From Ghiorsea sp. (GTDB lineage Bacteria > Pseudomonadota > Zetaproteobacteria > Mariprofundales > Mariprofundaceae), in the NCBI GenBank assembly GCA_027080505.1, contig JALWRX010000031.1, positions 1 to 64,000 on the forward strand: DNA of 64,000 nt. The letters are read 5' to 3'. Shown in pieces: positions 18,102 through 27,201 of this stretch; the first letter of the stretch is position 1; each line of letters begins with the position of its first letter. The position numbers and the translations under genes are program-made. The notes below the pieces were generated by a model. It was given only the letters and a program-made list of their open reading frames with translations, had not been told where the DNA came from and searched no databases.

Positions 18102-18571
18102 TACTTCACTTCTTCGCCAAAGGTAAATTGCACTTGTTTTCCTGACTTACCTTTAAGCACCTTAATATTTTCTGTTGCCGTATGATATTCAATCACTTCG
18201 CCTTCAAGCACGCTATTCTCATCTTTCACTTGGGCATGACCTGTTAAAATCAAAAGCTCTGATCCTGCCTGATAGGTTGCGCGATCTGCACTACCTTGTT
18301 TAACCTTGGTTGTGATAATGACATGTCCTGTAGCATCCAAAGATTTAAGTTCATTTTTACCATCTATATCTTGATACCACACCATGATTTTATCCGCTTT
18401 CATCACCATATCTTGGTGATGTACAACCACATGCCCATAAAAATCAGCACGCTGATCTTCTTGAAACAACTCAAACCTGTCTGCATCCACAGTCATGGTT
18501 TGTGCATAAGCCATGGGTGCACAATTGACCAATGCATAACACAACCCCCACAATATCAAGCTACACTTCAT
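18101..18571 (-). CDS. lptA: LPS transport periplasmic protein LptA
   Basis: A 156-residue protein with a signal peptide (to about MAYA-QT) and an OstA/LptA beta-jellyroll: MTVDADRFELFQ, RADFYGHVVVHHQDMVMKADKIMVWY, ATGHVIITT, NSVLEGEVIEYHTATENIKVL. It bridges the periplasm between LptC and LptD, carrying LPS. The gene overlaps both lptC (four bases) and lptB (one base). Confidence 0.93.
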   Translation of the reverse strand: MKCSLILWGLCYALVNCAPMAYAQTMTVDADRFELFQEDQRADFYGHVVVHHQDMVMKADKIMVWYQDIDGKNELKSLDATGHVIITTKVKQGSADRATYQAGSELLILTGHAQVKDENSVLEGEVIEYHTATENIKVLKGKSGKQVQFTFGEEVK

Positions 18572-19110
18572 TGTTTTTCCTCAATTTCCATATGTACGCC
18601 ACCCTGAACAACAACCCTACCTTGTTCTTGCCATACACGCATGTTTTTACCCCTAATCACCATACCTTCTTTTTTCATCACAAATGCATCGGGCACATAT
18701 AACATGTTTTTTTTCTGATAAACATACAGTGTTTCACTGCGTAAATCCCAACTATGATAAAATACAGATACACTACCTTTGAGGTGAACTACTCCCCTTT
18801 TTTTATCATAATCACCCGTATCCCCTTGAATGGGAATCACCTGACGTGAAGCGGTATATAAATCAATCAACGGTTGTTCTAAAAGCAATATGTTTTTCTT
18901 TTCCACCGCACTTTTTGCCTGCAAACGCCAATTTAAGCTGTCCCCTTGATATGCTTTAATATCAGGGTTGGTTACACGACTTCCCGATTGAATCGCAGCC
19001 ACATCCAATACTTCTTGTATGCTATGTTTCGCAGTAAGCATAAAATATGCAGCCAGCAATAAACTGCCAACACTTAAGGCAACAAAAGACCATTTTAAGC
19101 CCGTCAACAC
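18568..19110 (-). CDS. lptC: LPS export protein LptC
   Basis: A bitopic protein with one N-terminal membrane helix (FVALSVGSLLLAAYFML) and a periplasmic beta-jellyroll of the LptC family (NPDIKAYQGDSLNWRLQAKSA, then VHLKGSVSVFYHSWDLRSETLYVY). GTG 19110 is my preferred start, five bases after the kdsC stop; an ATG at 19173 would overlap kdsC by 58 bases and place polar sequence before the helix. From GTG it has about 180 residues, as usual. It anchors LptA to LptBFG. Confidence 0.88.
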   Translation of the reverse strand: MLTGLKWSFVALSVGSLLLAAYFMLTAKHSIQEVLDVAAIQSGSRVTNPDIKAYQGDSLNWRLQAKSAVEKKNILLLEQPLIDLYTASRQVIPIQGDTGDYDKKRGVVHLKGSVSVFYHSWDLRSETLYVYQKKNMLYVPDAFVMKKEGMVIRGKNMRVWQEQGRVVVQGGVHMEIEEKQ

Positions 19111-19115
19111 GATTG

Positions 19116-19676
19116 TTACCAGCCACAATCCTGTGGTGTAACACCATAAGCCTGCTCTAAAATTTCTTCCCAACCACCATTGGCTAAAATCAAACCTTCA
19201 CATAGCTGTCGCACGGCACCTTGACCACCTGCATATTCAGAAACCCATGCAGCATGTTTCAATACACCCACAAAAGCATTACATGGTGCAGTTTGTAAAC
19301 GACACTGACGCATGGCAGGCAAATCAATCACATCATCTCCCATATACGCGCAATCCTCAGGTGAAATACCCGCTTGTTCACACAAATCCTTCAAACCATC
19401 TGCTTTGCGCAAGCTTCCTTGAATCAAATATTGGATGCCCAAATCTGCGGCTCTGTGCGCCAGCACCTTAGACTTGCGCCCAGTTAAAATTGCAACTTCA
19501 ATACCTGCTCGCTGCAACATTTTAATGCCATGCCCATCGCGCACATTAAAATTCTTAATTTCATCACCACTATCCGTCATGGTGACATGTCCTTCGGTAA
19601 GTACGCCATCCACATCCAAGACCAACATTTTGATGCCTTTAGCAACATTTAAAGGAAAATTTTGATACGAATTCAT
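19116..19676 (-). CDS. kdsC: 3-deoxy-D-manno-octulosonate 8-phosphate phosphatase KdsC
   Basis: A 186-residue HAD-family phosphatase that releases Kdo from Kdo-8-phosphate. Motif I is LVLDVDGVLTEGHV (nucleophile Asp), motif II ILTGRKS, and later CAYMGDDVIDLPAM carries the Mg-binding Asp pair. It lacks a cap domain, as KdsC does. ATG 19676 overlaps the kdsD stop (ATGA). Confidence 0.95.
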   Translation of the reverse strand: MNSYQNFPLNVAKGIKMLVLDVDGVLTEGHVTMTDSGDEIKNFNVRDGHGIKMLQRAGIEVAILTGRKSKVLAHRAADLGIQYLIQGSLRKADGLKDLCEQAGISPEDCAYMGDDVIDLPAMRQCRLQTAPCNAFVGVLKHAAWVSEYAGGQGAVRQLCEGLILANGGWEEILEQAYGVTPQDCGW

Positions 19677-20656
19677 GCAATACCTGCCTGTAACAAATCG
19701 TGAAGGTGGATCACCCCCACCAGTTCACCATTTTCATTGGTAACAAACAACACTGTCACCTTTTTCTCTTCCATCATGCGTACAGCTTCACTGGCCAAGT
19801 GTGTATATGTAATCGTATGTGGTGAAACATGCATCACTGAAGCAACAGGAATAGTCATGTCCAACTGCCCGTCTTGTTGTAAAATTCGCCTTAAATCCCC
19901 ATCGGTTAGACAGCCTTCTAACTTCTTAGATTCACCAACGCCTGTAATCCCCAAACGGTAACTGCTCATGGTATAAATGGCATCTGAAAGGTGGGCTTTC
20001 GGGGAAACCATGGGTATTTTATCACCCACTTGCATCACATCTGCCACCGACATTAAACGGCGACCAAGGCTACCTGCAGGGTGAACACGTGCAAAATCTT
20101 CGGGTTGAATACCTCGATGTTTAAGCACCACAACTGCCAGCGCATCACCCAAGGCTAAAGTTGCAGTTGTAGATGCTGTAGGTGCTAAATTCATCGGACA
20201 TGCTTCTTCCGTAACAGGGATGTGCAATAAAAAATCAGCATGTTGCGCTAAAGTCGATGTTTTACCACCTGTCATCGCAATAATGGGCGCACCTAAACGT
20301 TTAATTGTTGGTAGCAATCCACAAACTTCTTCCGTCTCTCCACTGTGTGATAATGCCAGCACAGCATCATCACTGGTAATCATGCCTAAATCACCATGTT
20401 GTGCCTCTGCAGCATGCACAAAAAATGCAGGTGTACCCGTAGATGCAAAGGTTGCTGCAATTTTTCGTGCAATAATTCCTGACTTACCCATACCTATAAT
20501 GACAAGTTTTCCTTTGAGGTTCAAAATAAGGTCTGCAGCCTTAACAAAATCAATATTTAACGCTGATTTTTGCATCTCCAAAGCTACTATCTCTATATCA
20601 AGTACCTTTTCAGCTTGTTTAATCCACTCTTCTTGAAGTTGTATATCATTTGTCAT
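19673..20656 (-). CDS. kdsD: arabinose-5-phosphate isomerase KdsD/KpsF
   Basis: A 327-residue protein: an N-terminal SIS domain (about 40-170, GKLVIIGMGKSGIIARKIAATFASTG, ALSHSGETEEV) and two C-terminal CBS domains (VMQVGDKIPMV; VMHVSPHTIT). It converts ribulose-5-phosphate to arabinose-5-phosphate, the first committed step to Kdo. It is fused by overlap to kdsC and precedes the Lpt block, giving a coherent LPS-core operon. Confidence 0.95.
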   Translation of the reverse strand: MTNDIQLQEEWIKQAEKVLDIEIVALEMQKSALNIDFVKAADLILNLKGKLVIIGMGKSGIIARKIAATFASTGTPAFFVHAAEAQHGDLGMITSDDAVLALSHSGETEEVCGLLPTIKRLGAPIIAMTGGKTSTLAQHADFLLHIPVTEEACPMNLAPTASTTATLALGDALAVVVLKHRGIQPEDFARVHPAGSLGRRLMSVADVMQVGDKIPMVSPKAHLSDAIYTMSSYRLGITGVGESKKLEGCLTDGDLRRILQQDGQLDMTIPVASVMHVSPHTITYTHLASEAVRMMEEKKVTVLFVTNENGELVGVIHLHDLLQAGIA

Positions 20657-20659
20657 GAT

Positions 20660-21925
20660 TTATCCCCAGACATTTAACTGACTTTGCACAGCCATTAATT
20701 GCAGCATTTCTTTAGCTTTGAGACGAAAAGCTGTTAATTCTGTTTTAGGAACTGGTTTGGCAGCTTTATATTTCACTCGCAATGGGTTCACAGCTCTTCC
20801 CCTAGACCTAAACTCAAAATGAAGATGAGGGCCCGTAGCTAACCCGCTCATACCCACATATCCGATAACTTGCCCCTGCTTAACAAAGCTTCCTTTTCGT
20901 ATGCCTTTTGCATAACGAGACATATGTGCATAAGCCGTTGAGTGAATACCGTTGGTATGTCTGATTTCTATAAACCGCCCGTAGCCGCCTTTCCAACCTT
21001 TGTAAACAACTTTACCATCACCAATAGCATGAATTGGTGTGCCTGATTTGGCAGCATAATCCACACCTCGATGAGCTCGTGTATACCCTAGGATAGGATG
21101 TTTACGGGACACTGAAAAACGAGATGATATACGTGAATAGCGCACAGGTGATTTCAAGTATGTCTTACGAAGATTTCTCCCTTCCGCATCATAATACTCA
21201 ATATTACCCTTTTTATCGGTATAACGTATGGCTGTATAGACATGCCCTCTATTGGTAAATTCTGCTGATAAAATGGTATAATCAACGCGCCTACCTTCAT
21301 CATCAAAAGATTCTTCATACAACACTTTAAAAGCATCACCTTTACGTAGGTCGCGAACAAAATCAATATCCCAAGCGAAAATATTAACCAATTGAATCGT
21401 TAAAGCGTCTTCTAAACCTGCCTTACCAGCATCATAAAATAAACTATCTTGAATAACACCTTCCACCATATTTATTCGGGTAAATACTGGTCTCTGAATA
21501 AGCTTTGCTCGCCATGTTTTACCTGGTTCAGATGTTAAAACCAAACGCTCTTTTGCATTTATTTGGTAATTAATTTCAATATATTGATCACTTATCTTTT
21601 TCTTAAACTTATGACCAATACGTATATTTTTTAAATTATAAACTGGTGCAGCAGTATGGGTTACATTAGCTACTTCTGATGCTGGCAGCCCTAATCTTAC
21701 CAAAATTAGACCTGCTGTATCACCACTTTTAACTACCTCGGTTATTTCAACATCATGGCTGGTTTTAATCGATGGTAAAATCCATTCATGATGAATCACT
21801 GGCGTATCATTACGCCCTGCATTACCTTGTATTGATGTTATAAACATTACAAATATCAAAAAAAGTATTGTTGCTAATAAAAAGCTATGTTTCCCCCACC
21901 TTTTTACTAAAGAATTCATAAACAC
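20660..21925 (-). CDS. M23 family metallopeptidase (murein endopeptidase-like)
   Basis: A 421-residue envelope protein: an N-terminal signal anchor (about 14-34), an OapA/LysM-like region with GDTAGLILVRLGL, and a C-terminal LytM/M23 domain with zinc ligands in HRGVDYAA, AYAHMSR and HLHFEFRS. All ligands are present, so it is likely active, cutting peptidoglycan cross-links (MepM/YebA-like, inference). It lies between parB and kdsD. Confidence 0.88.
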   Translation of the reverse strand: MFMNSLVKRWGKHSFLLATILFLIFVMFITSIQGNAGRNDTPVIHHEWILPSIKTSHDVEITEVVKSGDTAGLILVRLGLPASEVANVTHTAAPVYNLKNIRIGHKFKKKISDQYIEINYQINAKERLVLTSEPGKTWRAKLIQRPVFTRINMVEGVIQDSLFYDAGKAGLEDALTIQLVNIFAWDIDFVRDLRKGDAFKVLYEESFDDEGRRVDYTILSAEFTNRGHVYTAIRYTDKKGNIEYYDAEGRNLRKTYLKSPVRYSRISSRFSVSRKHPILGYTRAHRGVDYAAKSGTPIHAIGDGKVVYKGWKGGYGRFIEIRHTNGIHSTAYAHMSRYAKGIRKGSFVKQGQVIGYVGMSGLATGPHLHFEFRSRGRAVNPLRVKYKAAKPVPKTELTAFRLKAKEMLQLMAVQSQLNVWG

Positions 21926-21929
21926 TTGA

Positions 21930-22784
21930 TTATTGGTAACTCCTCAGGCTTTTTATTATTCTATCCAGCTCTTGTTTGTGTGCAAAAGCAATCTTTACTT
22001 CACCTGAACCATCTTTTTTTCGTGTTAAGCTTACTGATAAACCTAAGTTTCGTTTTAATTCTTCACTTAAAGCTAGAATATCAGCATCAACCTCACTTTT
22101 TGTAGGCTTAGAGGTATTCGCTTTTCTAGCCTCTTTTTCCATCTGCCTTGCGCTCCAACCTTTCTCAATGCAAGTTTTCGCCAGCATAATCGCATCTGCA
22201 GCCGCAAGACCAACCAACGGTCTAGCATGCCCCATATTAAGCTTTCGTTCCTCCAACATAAGTTGTATGGCTTCTGGCAACTGTAAAAGACGAATTAAAT
22301 TACTCACCTGAACCCGAGAAACACCTATACTTTCAGCCACCTGTTGCTGAGTATAATTAAATTCTTCCATCAACCGTCTGTAAGCACGTGCAGACTCTAC
22401 AGCACTTAAATCATCACGCTGTTCATTTTCCACAATGGCAAGTTCTAATGCCTGTAAATCATCAACTTCTCGAACTACAGCTGGGATTTCATGTAGCTTA
22501 GCTATTTGTGAAGCACGCCAGCGACGCTCACCTGCAATCAGTTCATAACCATCACCCTGTGGGCGAATCAAAACTGGCATCAATACACCATCACGTTTAA
22601 TCGAATCTGCAAGTGCTTGCAACTCATCCTTATCAAAGTTGGAACGTGGTTGATATTTATTGGGTTTAATTTTAGATATTGGTATCAATGTTGCCTGCGC
22701 CAAAACCTCTGGTGTTGGTTTATCGCCCAATAATGCATTCAACCCTCTTCCCAAAGCTTGTCTCTTTTTTTGTGGTGTTTTCAT
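21930..22784 (-). CDS. parB: chromosome-partitioning protein ParB
   Basis: A 284-residue protein with the ParB/Srx-type CTPase domain (KPNKYQPRSNFD, GYELIAGERRWRASQ arginine patch), a central helix-turn-helix (YTQQQVAESIGVSRVQVSNLIRLLQLP) and a dimerisation tail. It loads at the parS sites found at 23597 and 26041 and works with ParA in origin segregation. It lies 28 bases after parA. Confidence 0.97.
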   Translation of the reverse strand: MKTPQKKRQALGRGLNALLGDKPTPEVLAQATLIPISKIKPNKYQPRSNFDKDELQALADSIKRDGVLMPVLIRPQGDGYELIAGERRWRASQIAKLHEIPAVVREVDDLQALELAIVENEQRDDLSAVESARAYRRLMEEFNYTQQQVAESIGVSRVQVSNLIRLLQLPEAIQLMLEERKLNMGHARPLVGLAAADAIMLAKTCIEKGWSARQMEKEARKANTSKPTKSEVDADILALSEELKRNLGLSVSLTRKKDGSGEVKIAFAHKQELDRIIKSLRSYQ

Positions 22785-22812
22785 AGCTTTCCCTACCCTT
22801 CTTTATTACACA

Positions 22813-23604
22813 TTAAACAGCAATTGATTCGCGCTGCATCATTTCTTGAGCAACTTGAAAATACGCCTGTGCTCCTTTAGAGCGTAAGTCATGATACATC
22901 ACAGGTAAACCATAACTCGGTGCCTCAGACAAACGTACGTTTCTTGGAACAACTGCTTCATAAACCTGAGCTCCAAAATATTCACGCACATCTTTTTCTA
23001 CCTGGCTAGACAGATTGTTCCTTCTATCCACCATAGTTAAAAGAATACCTTCAATTTCTAAATGTTCATTTAAGTTAGCTCGAACACGGCGAATGGTATC
23101 CATCAACTGACTCAAACCTTCCATAGCATAAAACTCAGTCTGCAAAGTTACCAACACACGATCAGAAGCTGTAAGCGCATTAATCGTTAACATATTTAAT
23201 GCTGGTGGGCAGTCGATAATTACATAATCAAATGGCTCACCATCATAGTTTTGAAGACAAGTCCTTAAGATTTTCTCTCTTGCGTTTAGGTTCACCAACT
23301 CAACTTCAGCACCTGACAAATCAATGGTGGCAGGAACTAAATACAAGCCTTCACAACCTGTTTCCATAATTGCTTCTTGAAGGTCTTCCCCTCGGCTTAG
23401 TAACTCATACATACCTACTTTTACAGTGTCTTTATCTACACCCAACCCAGAAGTTGTATTACCTTGTGGGTCTAAATCCAAAACTAAAACCCTCTTATCA
23501 AATGCTGATAATGATGCTGCTAAATTTATACTTGTGGTGGTTTTCCCTACACCCCCTTTTTGGTTTGCAATAGAAAACACAGGACCTAAATTTTTATGTT
23601 TCAC
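22813..23604 (-). CDS. parA: chromosome-partitioning ATPase ParA
   Basis: A deviant-Walker ATPase: FSIANQKGGVGKTTTSINLAASL, LDLDPQGNTTSGLG, YVIIDCPPALNMLT. I chose GTG 23604, which has GGAGG (23613-23617) eight bases upstream and gives 263 residues, a normal ParA length. ATG 23622 or further upstream would extend the protein into rsmG. The chosen start lies inside a parS site, so the first codons (VKHKN) are read from parS. ParA gradients on the nucleoid move ParB-parS complexes. Confidence 0.93.
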   Translation of the reverse strand: MKHKNLGPVFSIANQKGGVGKTTTSINLAASLSAFDKRVLVLDLDPQGNTTSGLGVDKDTVKVGMYELLSRGEDLQEAIMETGCEGLYLVPATIDLSGAEVELVNLNAREKILRTCLQNYDGEPFDYVIIDCPPALNMLTINALTASDRVLVTLQTEFYAMEGLSQLMDTIRRVRANLNEHLEIEGILLTMVDRRNNLSSQVEKDVREYFGAQVYEAVVPRNVRLSEAPSYGLPVMYHDLRSKGAQAYFQVAQEMMQRESIAV

Positions 23605-24166
23605 GTGAAACACCTCCAACATCTTCATTTCCACCCTTAACATAACATGCAACCCTTTGCATATCTTTGGGTCGATAATCCTCTTCTAAACACCAACCAT
23701 CAACATCAGGTAAAACTGCTTCATCAGGAACGGGTAACACAGCCCTACCACCATCGACAATATGTTTATCACACATCTTCAATAAAAGGCGCACTTCAGA
23801 AACAGCCCTTGCTACACATACTGTTGCATTCAAAGAATCCAAATCATTAATATCAGCATCATAAGCATCTGCATTTAATTTTAGTTTACGTATGACGTGC
23901 CGTATAAATTCAGTCCGCTTCTTTCTTCTCTCAACCAAAATACCCTTGATGTTTTCATTATGGATTAACAGTGGTATTCCAGGCACCCCCATACCACTGC
24001 CAATATCTAAAACTATATCCTTATCATCAATCCATTTAGACAAAGCAACCGATGGTTCAATAAAAGTTTGAAAAAATAAAACTGGGTCTTTAATTGAAGT
24101 AAGGTTTAAAACTTTACGAAATTTCATCACCTCATCACAATACAATTGTTGCCTAGTATCAATCAC
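23594..24166 (-). CDS. rsmG: 16S rRNA (guanine527-N7)-methyltransferase RsmG
   Basis: A 190-residue SAM-dependent methyltransferase: [16 protein letters not shown] is the SAM loop, and [15 protein letters not shown] and [16 protein letters not shown] are family blocks. It methylates 16S rRNA G527, and loss gives low-level streptomycin resistance in other bacteria. Its last codons are read through the parS at 23597 (VSRET), and its start overlaps mnmG by eight bases. It is slightly shorter than E. coli RsmG. Confidence 0.93.
   Translation of the reverse strand: MIDTRQQLYCDEVMKFRKVLNLTSIKDPVLFFQTFIEPSVALSKWIDDKDIVLDIGSGMGVPGIPLLIHNENIKGILVERRKKRTEFIRHVIRKLKLNADAYDADINDLDSLNATVCVARAVSEVRLLLKMCDKHIVDGGRAVLPVPDEAVLPDVDGWCLEEDYRPKDMQRVACYVKGGNEDVGGVSRET
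23597..23612. other. parS site (perfect)
   Basis: TGTTTCACGTGAAACA, a perfect 16-base palindrome identical to the widely conserved bacterial parS. It is translated in two frames: the end of rsmG (VSRET) and the start of parA. ParB binding here is expected, and it also lies at the parA ribosome binding site, so ParB occupancy could affect parA expression (inference). Confidence 0.95.
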
Positions 24167-26075
24167 CCCAACCCCCTTTGACTTGTGATCTTGACTTCAA
24201 CCATATCAACATACAACTAATAGCTGCTGGCGTTACACCTGATATTTGTGAGGCTTGAGCTAGAGTTTGAGGAAGACTGGCGCTTAACTTCTGGCGAACT
24301 TCAGTACTTAAACCTAAAACATCCGCATAATTAATATCTGATGGTATTTGAATTTTTTCTAAGTTTTTAAATTTATCAACCTCAAGTTGCTGCTTATCCA
24401 AATATCCATCATAATGCAATAACGCTCTTACAGACACCTCGTCTCTAGCATTCAGCTCACCTAGTTCCAATAAAGGTAAAACCTTAGCTACATCAACATC
24501 TGAACGATGGCAATAGGATGCAATAGGCATCACCTGTTTTGGTACAGGCAAAGATAAGTCGTTTAATTTTTTAACCCACTCCTTACCTGTACCAATACTA
24601 ATATTTTGTATTGATTCTTTAGCTTTTGTATACATCTTAAACCTTTGTTCATAACATGAAGCCCAAGGCTCTTTCAATAAACCAAGTTTTAAAGCATGAC
24701 CCGATAAACGTATATCTGCATTATCTTCTCGTAGTTGCAAACGAAACTCAGCCCTAGAGGTAAACATACGATAAGGCTCACTTACACCCTTATGCACCAA
24801 ATCATCAACCATCACACCAATATAAGACTCTGACCGAGTTGGCACCCAAGCTTCCAAACCCAATGCCTTAGAAGCTGCATTAATCCCAGCCAATAAACCT
24901 TGAGCACCTGCCTCTTCATAACCTGTTGTACCATTAATCTGCCCCGCATGAAACAAACCAGGAACTTTTTTACACTCTAGCGTTAACCTAAGCTCTGTTG
25001 GATCAACATAGTCATATTCAATCGCATAACCTGGTCGAATAATATTTACATTCTCTAACCCTTTTATAGAGCGCAAAAACTTCCATTGAACATCAATGGG
25101 TAAAGAAGTTGAAATACCATTCGGGTAAACCTCTGCATGGTCACTACCCTCAGGCTCTAAAAATATTTGGTGGCTTGATTTATCAGCAAAACGAACAACC
25201 TTATCTTCTATACTTGGACAGTAACGAGGCCCCTTACTTTCAATCTGACCAGAAAACATTGGTGAACGCTCTAGGTTATCCCTAATAATATCATGAGTAA
25301 CTTCATTTGTTCGAACAATAGCACAATTATCTTGCACTTGCGTCACCTGCTGATGCAAAATGGAAAAAGGAACAGCTGAAGTATCACCAGGTTGCTGCTC
25401 CAAACTATCCCAATCAATGGTTCTTTTATCTAAACGTGGTGGTGTTCCTGTCTTTAAGCGACCAACACGAAATTCTTTTTGATAAAGCTCTTGTGTAAGA
25501 CCATCAATTGACGCGTCACCCAAACGACCCGCTGGAAACCGTTTATCCCCAATATGAATCAACCCACCTAAAAAAGTACCTGTCGTTAAAATAACCGTGG
25601 GTGCAAAGTGCGCTACACCAAAACTATCTACAACGCCATGAATTTCACCTTGATTAAATAATAGGTTATTAATACTTCCTTGATACAGGTGTAAACCATC
25701 TTGTTCGTCAATCAACTTACGCATAGCAATATGATACAAACGCCTATCACATTGCGCTCTCGTCGCTTGCACAGCAGGACCTTTGCGTTGATTAAGAATC
25801 CGATATTGCAGTGCAGCTTTATCAGCTACAACACCCATTACCCCACCCAAGGCATCAATTTCTTTAACCAAGTGCCCCTTACCCACACCACCAATAGCAG
25901 GGTTACATGACATTTTAGCAATCGTATCAAGATTTTGTGTAATAAGTCGAACCTTAGCACCACGGCGTGCCGCAGCCATTGCTGCCTCACAACCAGCATG
26001 ACCTGCACCAATTACTAAAACATCAACTTCACCATCTGGGTGTTTCACGTGAAACATTTGCTTATTACTACTCAT
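24159..26075 (-). CDS. mnmG: tRNA uridine-5-carboxymethylaminomethyl modification enzyme MnmG (GidA)
   Basis: An FAD-dependent enzyme that with MnmE modifies U34 of several tRNAs. Motifs: [21 protein letters not shown] (FAD), [38 protein letters not shown] and [24 protein letters not shown] 26075 is used; ATG 26057 (MFHVKHP) is an alternative, and the TTG at 26081 is unlikely. The codons after 26057 read a second parS. Together with rsmG, parA and parB this is the usual origin-proximal order. Confidence 0.97.
   Translation of the reverse strand: MSSNKQMFHVKHPDGEVDVLVIGAGHAGCEAAMAAARRGAKVRLITQNLDTIAKMSCNPAIGGVGKGHLVKEIDALGGVMGVVADKAALQYRILNQRKGPAVQATRAQCDRRLYHIAMRKLIDEQDGLHLYQGSINNLLFNQGEIHGVVDSFGVAHFAPTVILTTGTFLGGLIHIGDKRFPAGRLGDASIDGLTQELYQKEFRVGRLKTGTPPRLDKRTIDWDSLEQQPGDTSAVPFSILHQQVTQVQDNCAIVRTNEVTHDIIRDNLERSPMFSGQIESKGPRYCPSIEDKVVRFADKSSHQIFLEPEGSDHAEVYPNGISTSLPIDVQWKFLRSIKGLENVNIIRPGYAIEYDYVDPTELRLTLECKKVPGLFHAGQINGTTGYEEAGAQGLLAGINAASKALGLEAWVPTRSESYIGVMVDDLVHKGVSEPYRMFTSRAEFRLQLREDNADIRLSGHALKLGLLKEPWASCYEQRFKMYTKAKESIQNISIGTGKEWVKKLNDLSLPVPKQVMPIASYCHRSDVDVAKVLPLLELGELNARDEVSVRALLHYDGYLDKQQLEVDKFKNLEKIQIPSDINYADVLGLSTEVRQKLSASLPQTLAQASQISGVTPAAISCMLIWLKSRSQVKGGWGD
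26041..26056. other. parS site (perfect)
   Basis: TGTTTCACGTGAAACA again, all 16 bases palindromic and identical to the first copy 2.4 kb away. It encodes the FHVKH segment of MnmG. Two perfect parS copies flanking rsmG and mnmG mark the origin-proximal segregation zone. Confidence 0.95.
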
Positions 26076-26198
26076 AAACAAATAATATAAGTTACAAATA
26101 AACTTTCTATGGCTAAATTATATTTAAGAGATAAATACAATATTTAGATATAAAAAACAAAAAAATAAGTATAAAAAGCATTATTATAAAAAAATAAA

Positions 26199-26231
26199 AA
26201 AAAGGGTGGCTTAAACAAGCCACCCTTTTTA
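26199..26231 (-). terminator. intrinsic terminator after prk
   Basis: A GC-rich hairpin, AAAGGGTGGCTT with AAGCCACCCTTT around a four-base loop, followed on the minus strand by a run of T. It lies 24 bases after the prk stop and insulates prk from mnmG. On the plus strand it also has a T run, so it may work both ways. The 120 AT-rich bases between it and mnmG (26076-26198) probably hold the mnmG promoter; I see no DnaA boxes there. Confidence 0.9.
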
Positions 26232-26254
26232 ACAACTTTTTTACAAAATTAAGA

Positions 26255-27109
26255 TTAACGTTTTTCCAACATGTCATGAATGATAGGAGAGAAAATCAAT
26301 TCCATCGCCAACAACATCTTACTTGAAGGAACAACCAATGTGTTACGTCTAGACATAAATGAGTTATTCAACATGGATAACAAGTATGGGAAATCAATAC
26401 CCCAACGTTCAGGCTTACGAATACGAATGACCATCAAACTTTCATCAGGTGTAGGTACATCACGTGCAATAAATGGGTTTGAGGTATCTACTAAAGGTAC
26501 ACGTTGGAAATTAATGTCTGTATGGCTAAATTGAGGTGTAATAAAATGAACATAGTCATGCATACGAGACAGAATGTTATCAACAACAGCTTCCGATGAA
26601 TAACCACGCATTTCAGTATCACGATGTATTTTTTGAATCCACTCAAGGTTTACCACAGGTACAATACCAACCATTAAATCAGCATAAGGGCGAACTTCTT
26701 CAACACCACCATGCAAACCTTCATAAAACAGCAAATCTGACCCTTCACCGATTTCTCTCCAATCGGTAAATTTACCAGCTTCTACGCCATAAACCTTCGC
26801 TTCTTCATCATCATGAACATAAGTACGAACCTTACCCTTGCCTGTTTCTCCATACGACTTAAAAAGTTCAGCAATTTTATCAAATAAGTTTGCTTCGTCA
26901 GAAAAATGACTTAAACGTTTACCAGCTGCTTCAAACTCTTTTGCTTTTTCTTTAAATGTTACTCTATCAAACTTATGAAAACAGTCACCTTCAACAACGG
27001 CTGGTGTTACATTCTCTCGATGAAAGATATGTTCCAAGGCTACTTTTGCAGTACTTGTTCCTGCACCAGATGAACCAGTTACAGAAATTACAGGATGCTT
27101 AACAGACAT
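26255..27109 (-). CDS. prk: phosphoribulokinase, class I (CbbP)
   Basis: A 284-residue kinase that phosphorylates ribulose-5-phosphate, giving the RuBisCO substrate of the Calvin cycle. Walker A is VTGSSGAGTSTAK; other class I landmarks are VVEGDCFHKFDR, SHFSDEANLFD, YEGLHGGV, HRDTEMRGYSSEAV and the R-rich VIRIRKPERWGIDFPYL. Length matches bacterial octameric PRK. No RuBisCO gene lies in the window. It sits between dnaN and mnmG with its own terminator, an unusual place for a carbon-fixation gene. Confidence 0.95.
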   Translation of the reverse strand: MSVKHPVISVTGSSGAGTSTAKVALEHIFHRENVTPAVVEGDCFHKFDRVTFKEKAKEFEAAGKRLSHFSDEANLFDKIAELFKSYGETGKGKVRTYVHDDEEAKVYGVEAGKFTDWREIGEGSDLLFYEGLHGGVEEVRPYADLMVGIVPVVNLEWIQKIHRDTEMRGYSSEAVVDNILSRMHDYVHFITPQFSHTDINFQRVPLVDTSNPFIARDVPTPDESLMVIRIRKPERWGIDFPYLLSMLNNSFMSRRNTLVVPSSKMLLAMELIFSPIIHDMLEKR

Positions 27110-27201
27110 AAATACTCCCTAATCTTTTTTACAAAAAACTTTAATGTAATTTTTATTGTGCTGCATTATGCAGTCAAAGTGGTCTAAATATCAAGATAAA
27201 C

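Noticed and set aside
26076-26198. AT-rich stretch between prk and mnmG as a possible oriC
   Set aside because: No DnaA boxes seen; it is better explained as the mnmG promoter region. The dnaA-dnaN gap has the boxes.
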